Shown here one piece after another: positions 60,975 through 64,000 of a stretch of DNA of 64,000 bases (positions are counted from its first letter, which is position 1; each line of letters starts with the position of its first letter). The notes beneath the pieces are model-generated. The model did no database searches. It was not told the DNA's origin and saw nothing but the letters and a program-made list of their open reading frames with translations. Location: the NCBI GenBank assembly GCA_028095005.1, contig CM051460.1, forward strand, positions 289,839,074 to 289,903,073. The letters are read 5' to 3'. The stretch comes from Rhynchospora pubera (Eukaryota > Streptophyta > Magnoliopsida > Poales > Cyperaceae). The position numbers and the translations under genes were made by a program.

Positions 60975-61358
60975 TTTACAACCTTCGGGGCATTTGGCGC
61001 CACTTGTGAAAGTTGGTTCTCTTACAACCCTCGGGACATTTGGCGTCACTTGTGAGAGTTGGTTCTCGGGCCATTTGGCGGCTCTTGTGAGAACAAAGGG
61101 AGTTTACAACCTTCGGGGCATTTGGCGCCACTTATGAAAGTTGGTTTTTTTACAACTCTCGGAACATTTGGCGTCACTTGTGAGAGTTGGTTCTCGGGCC
61201 ATTTGGCCTTTCTTCTGAGAACAAAGGGAGTTTACAACCTTCGGGACATTTTGCGCCACTTATGAAATTTGGTTCTTTTACAACCCTCGGGACATTTGGC
61301 GTCACTTATGAGAGTTGGTTCTCGGGCCATTTGGCGGCTCTTGTGAGAACAAAAAAAA
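60975..61358. repeat. Three-copy 128-bp tandem repeat with internal subrepeats
   Basis: TTTACAACCTTCGGG(G/A)CATTT recurs with a period of exactly 128 bp (60975, 61103, 61231). Each unit contains three related CGG-CATTTGGCG-CACTT-type subunits of about 35-50 bp. Overlapping open frames here only reflect the repeat. Confidence 0.9.
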
Positions 61359-63580
61359 ATGGAATTCTTCGGACGAGGGATTCCATAAGAATTCAATTTC
61401 TAAGTTATCTAAGGTTGATCTCAACCCTAAGGAGGGAGTTTTCCTCGAATGAAGAGGTTTCGGCTTTGACTTTGGATTTCGCGTTTGGACTTTTAATTTC
61501 GCTTGGGATATTGGTGATTTCTATCCACTTTGGCCTTTTTGCATCTTTTACTGTTAGAAATCCTTTTCTATTCTGAAAATACTTAACTTTGAAGATATTT
61601 GGCATTTAAGAAATTATTTGTATTTTGAGGGTATTTAGGTTTTGATTTTGTAAGTTTCATTTGAGAGATATTTGATGTTGATTTATTTTGACTTTTCGTA
61701 ATTTTGAAAATATATTTCTTTGAATGTACTTAGCTTTTGAAGATATCATATTTGGAGATTCTATTTCTAAAATACTTAGTTTTGATTTTAGAATTTTTCA
61801 TAAATGGTTCATTAGTTTTTTTTCCTCTAAGATTTATAAAGTTTATTTTAAAGTGAAAATACTTCAAAACTACAAAAGGTCACTACTTTGACACAATTTT
61901 ATATTAGAGTATCAGTGAATTTGGTTTATTTTGATTTTTAGAATTTTATGGATATTTTATTTGTATTTTCCTGAGTTTCTTACTATTTTTAATTGATTTT
62001 TAAAGTTTTTGTTTAAATTGGATTATTTTGGTTGGGCCACGTCACTGGACTATGACAAGGTGGCAAATACTGGACTTAGTTAATTATTCATTTCTTGGGC
62101 CTTAAATCCCGTTGGGCCATGGCTTCGTTTTTTTATTTTCTTTTATTTTGTTTAATTGATTAAATTCCGATGGTTTACGTGTGGCGGGTGTCTGACTGGC
62201 CACATTGCTCGCTAGTCACAGAAGATCGAAGAGGTCGAATACGCGCTGAAATTTGAAGAAGACGGGTTCCATTTCCTTCGTTAACGGGCCTGACATAAAA
62301 AAACGGGTGTGGATCCGTTAGCTTCTCCGACCATCGCAACTTGTCAGCAGGGACACGGTGAGTAGGAAATTATTCAATTAGGTTCCTGTAAGCTTCATTT
62401 CGCATTTTCCGGTGATAGCCCCCGTCATCGTTGAAGGGACCAACTTTAGTAGGATCAAGATACAGAGAGGAACACAAAGGTGCGCTCGATTGGGGTGCGT
62501 TGTTCTAGTTTGATTTATGAGTCACAGAACTTAATACAGTGATACAACTTTAGTGCCGACAGAAGCACAGAAGAGTCCTGAACTTGATTTCGTTTGTGCT
62601 AAGGAGCTAGGTGTACTCTATTCTTATCCAATTTCGTATAGATGCAAACTAATAAATATTAATTTTACTATTAACACTTCTTTTTGGTCAGAGCAGGCTG
62701 GTTATGGTCTCGAAACAGTACCCCGTTTTATAACCATTTACATATAAGTGTGGCCATTCAATTTCACTTCTAGTCTTGACCCTTTTATCACATTAATACA
62801 GCATGTACTCGGTACATATTCTGGTACATCATTCATGCTACTACTGGCACATACTCACCGCTTCTCGTACATGTTCTTGACACAAGTTAATTTATACATT
62901 TTAATATATACATTCACATGCTAACAATGGAACACTTTAATGCTGAAGCACTTTATACGCATGTATATATTTTATTACTAAGTTTTGCCAATAATCATCA
63001 AAAAGGACCATCCTGTTACATTTGCATGTAAGACGAAAGAAAACTTTGGATATCAAAAATGAGTGCAACACCTCACTTTATCATTTAAGAAGGGTATTAA
63101 CTACAGCACATCTAACAATGATTCATTGTGACTTTACCAGAAAACTATTTATGATACAAAGAACATTTTTACAAAGTCCAACAATACATCAATTATTACA
63201 TTTAATTACCGTCAATTCACAGACATTTCCCTAGTTTATGCAATTCGATCCAGAGAGCTTTAGGAAATTACATTTGTCATTATCAGGGTCCATATACCAA
63301 GTCCTATTTTGCATATTCTGGTCTGACAAGGCAAGAAATTTATACTAAAGTCCAAGAAACTTCAAGTATCACCTACTACCATTCTAGTTCATCTTGCAAG
63401 ACATTGATTTAACTGTTTTACTAAATTAAGGTCCAAAAACAATTTTAATTGCAGGATTCATATTAACATATTGTCTTTAAGCGTTTTGGTCCAAAATTAT
63501 ACACAATTTCAATTCTAATGGAATTTTGGCAGCATTTCGGTTTACAATTGATTGACATGGTTTCTCTCGCCATGGCTCAA
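61359..63580. other. Non-coding sequence, no gene recognised
   Basis: 61370-61600 has a weak frame in both strands. 62030-62360 is less AT-rich, with TTGGGCC words and a GTGAGT-like donor at about 62359. No protein family is visible; it may be remnants of a Gypsy-like LTR (inference only). Confidence 0.3.
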
Positions 63581-63589
63581 TGCCATTGA

Positions 63590-63706
63590 CAGAGAAAGCT
63601 ACCTGGAATTGGAGAAACTCCAGTCGAGGTAAAGGAAGCCAGGGACTGAGGAAACCACAGCCGAGGCATTGTGCGAACCAGGGACAGGAGAGACTCCAGC
63701 CGAGGT
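63590..63706. repeat. Degenerate short tandem repeat
   Basis: About three units of ~40-45 bp with GGAGA(A/G)ACTCCAG(T/C)CGAGG and GAAACCACAGCCGAGG cores. A 60-aa minus frame overlaps it and is likely spurious. Confidence 0.5.
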
Positions 63707-64000
63707 GTGTGATTGTGTGTGTGTAAGAAGGAAAAGGAGAGAAGAAAGGCAGATATCACATCATATTACTCAATAAATTTTCCATTTCAATCAAGAATCA
63801 CCATGAAACCAAAAGTAAGAGACGCACATAACAAGTTGGATCCAAGATTTCAAAGATCACAAATTTCTTGATCAAGACCCGAATTCATGTTACAAACTTA
63901 CTCTTTTTCTCTGCCTCTTACCTTTCTCTCAATTACAATCTGAGAAATCCTTTAGATGTCGCCTAATTTCTTTCTTCTAAGCTTGTTCTACAACTGTTTG

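Noticed and set aside
61059..61576. Repeat proteins at 61059-61265 and 61187-61576
   Set aside because: They translate the 128-bp tandem repeat; unit length is not a multiple of three, so no stable repeat protein results.

Overview
The window is flowering-plant nuclear DNA: AT-rich, with spliceosomal introns and dense in transposable elements. Supporting signs are a MIKC-type MADS-box gene with GT-AG introns, CACTA transposons with a plant Transposase_24-type gene, a Copia-like LTR element primed from tRNA-Met, hAT-like elements, MITEs and an endogenous plant pararetrovirus. The species cannot be fixed. The MADS protein looks FLC-like and recalls the grass OsMADS51/OsMADS37 type, but this is not enough to place the lineage.

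The main structure is a direct duplication of at least 19.35 kb. Positions 1-19350 (copy A) and 33356-52735 (copy B) are almost identical: a handful of substitutions, one 33-bp indel, a 2-bp microsatellite difference and a few 1-bp indels. Copy A continues off the left edge. Each copy holds, in order: a decayed Transposase_24 pseudogene with a CACTA right terminus; subterminal repeats of a second CACTA family; a complete gag-only LTR retrotransposon (TR-GAG type) nested in that family, with ATAAC target-site duplications; the right end of the second CACTA; and a minus-strand FLC-like MADS gene. For the MADS gene I could place exons 1-4 (MADS box, I region, most of the K box) but not the last exons.

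The copies diverge at one point, 19350/52735, about 120 bp upstream of the MADS start codon. Copy B continues into ordinary upstream DNA. Copy A runs directly into a 5'-truncated, circularly permuted endogenous badnavirus-like element (19351 to about 24980, possibly 25150). The element covers the coat/nucleocapsid, protease, RT and RNase H part of the polyprotein, a small downstream ORF, an intergenic promoter, a poly(A) signal and a decayed tRNA-Met primer site. It lacks the movement-protein region, ORF1 and ORF2. The polyprotein frame has four in-frame stops. The virus therefore forms the boundary of the duplication, and copy A of the MADS gene has lost its native promoter.

Region 25150-33355 is gene-free and repeat-rich. 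It holds MITE-like inverted repeats, a roughly 1.3-kb foldback-like region with a TACTCCCTTA-type motif about every 21-22 bp, a CACTA terminus and a long imperfect inverted repeat (32170-33376). Region 52736-64000 is single-copy in this window: MADS copy B upstream DNA, hAT-like elements (one with a near-perfect 8-bp target duplication), a CACTA terminus with repeated hairpin motifs, three 128-bp tandem repeats, and sequence with no recognisable gene.
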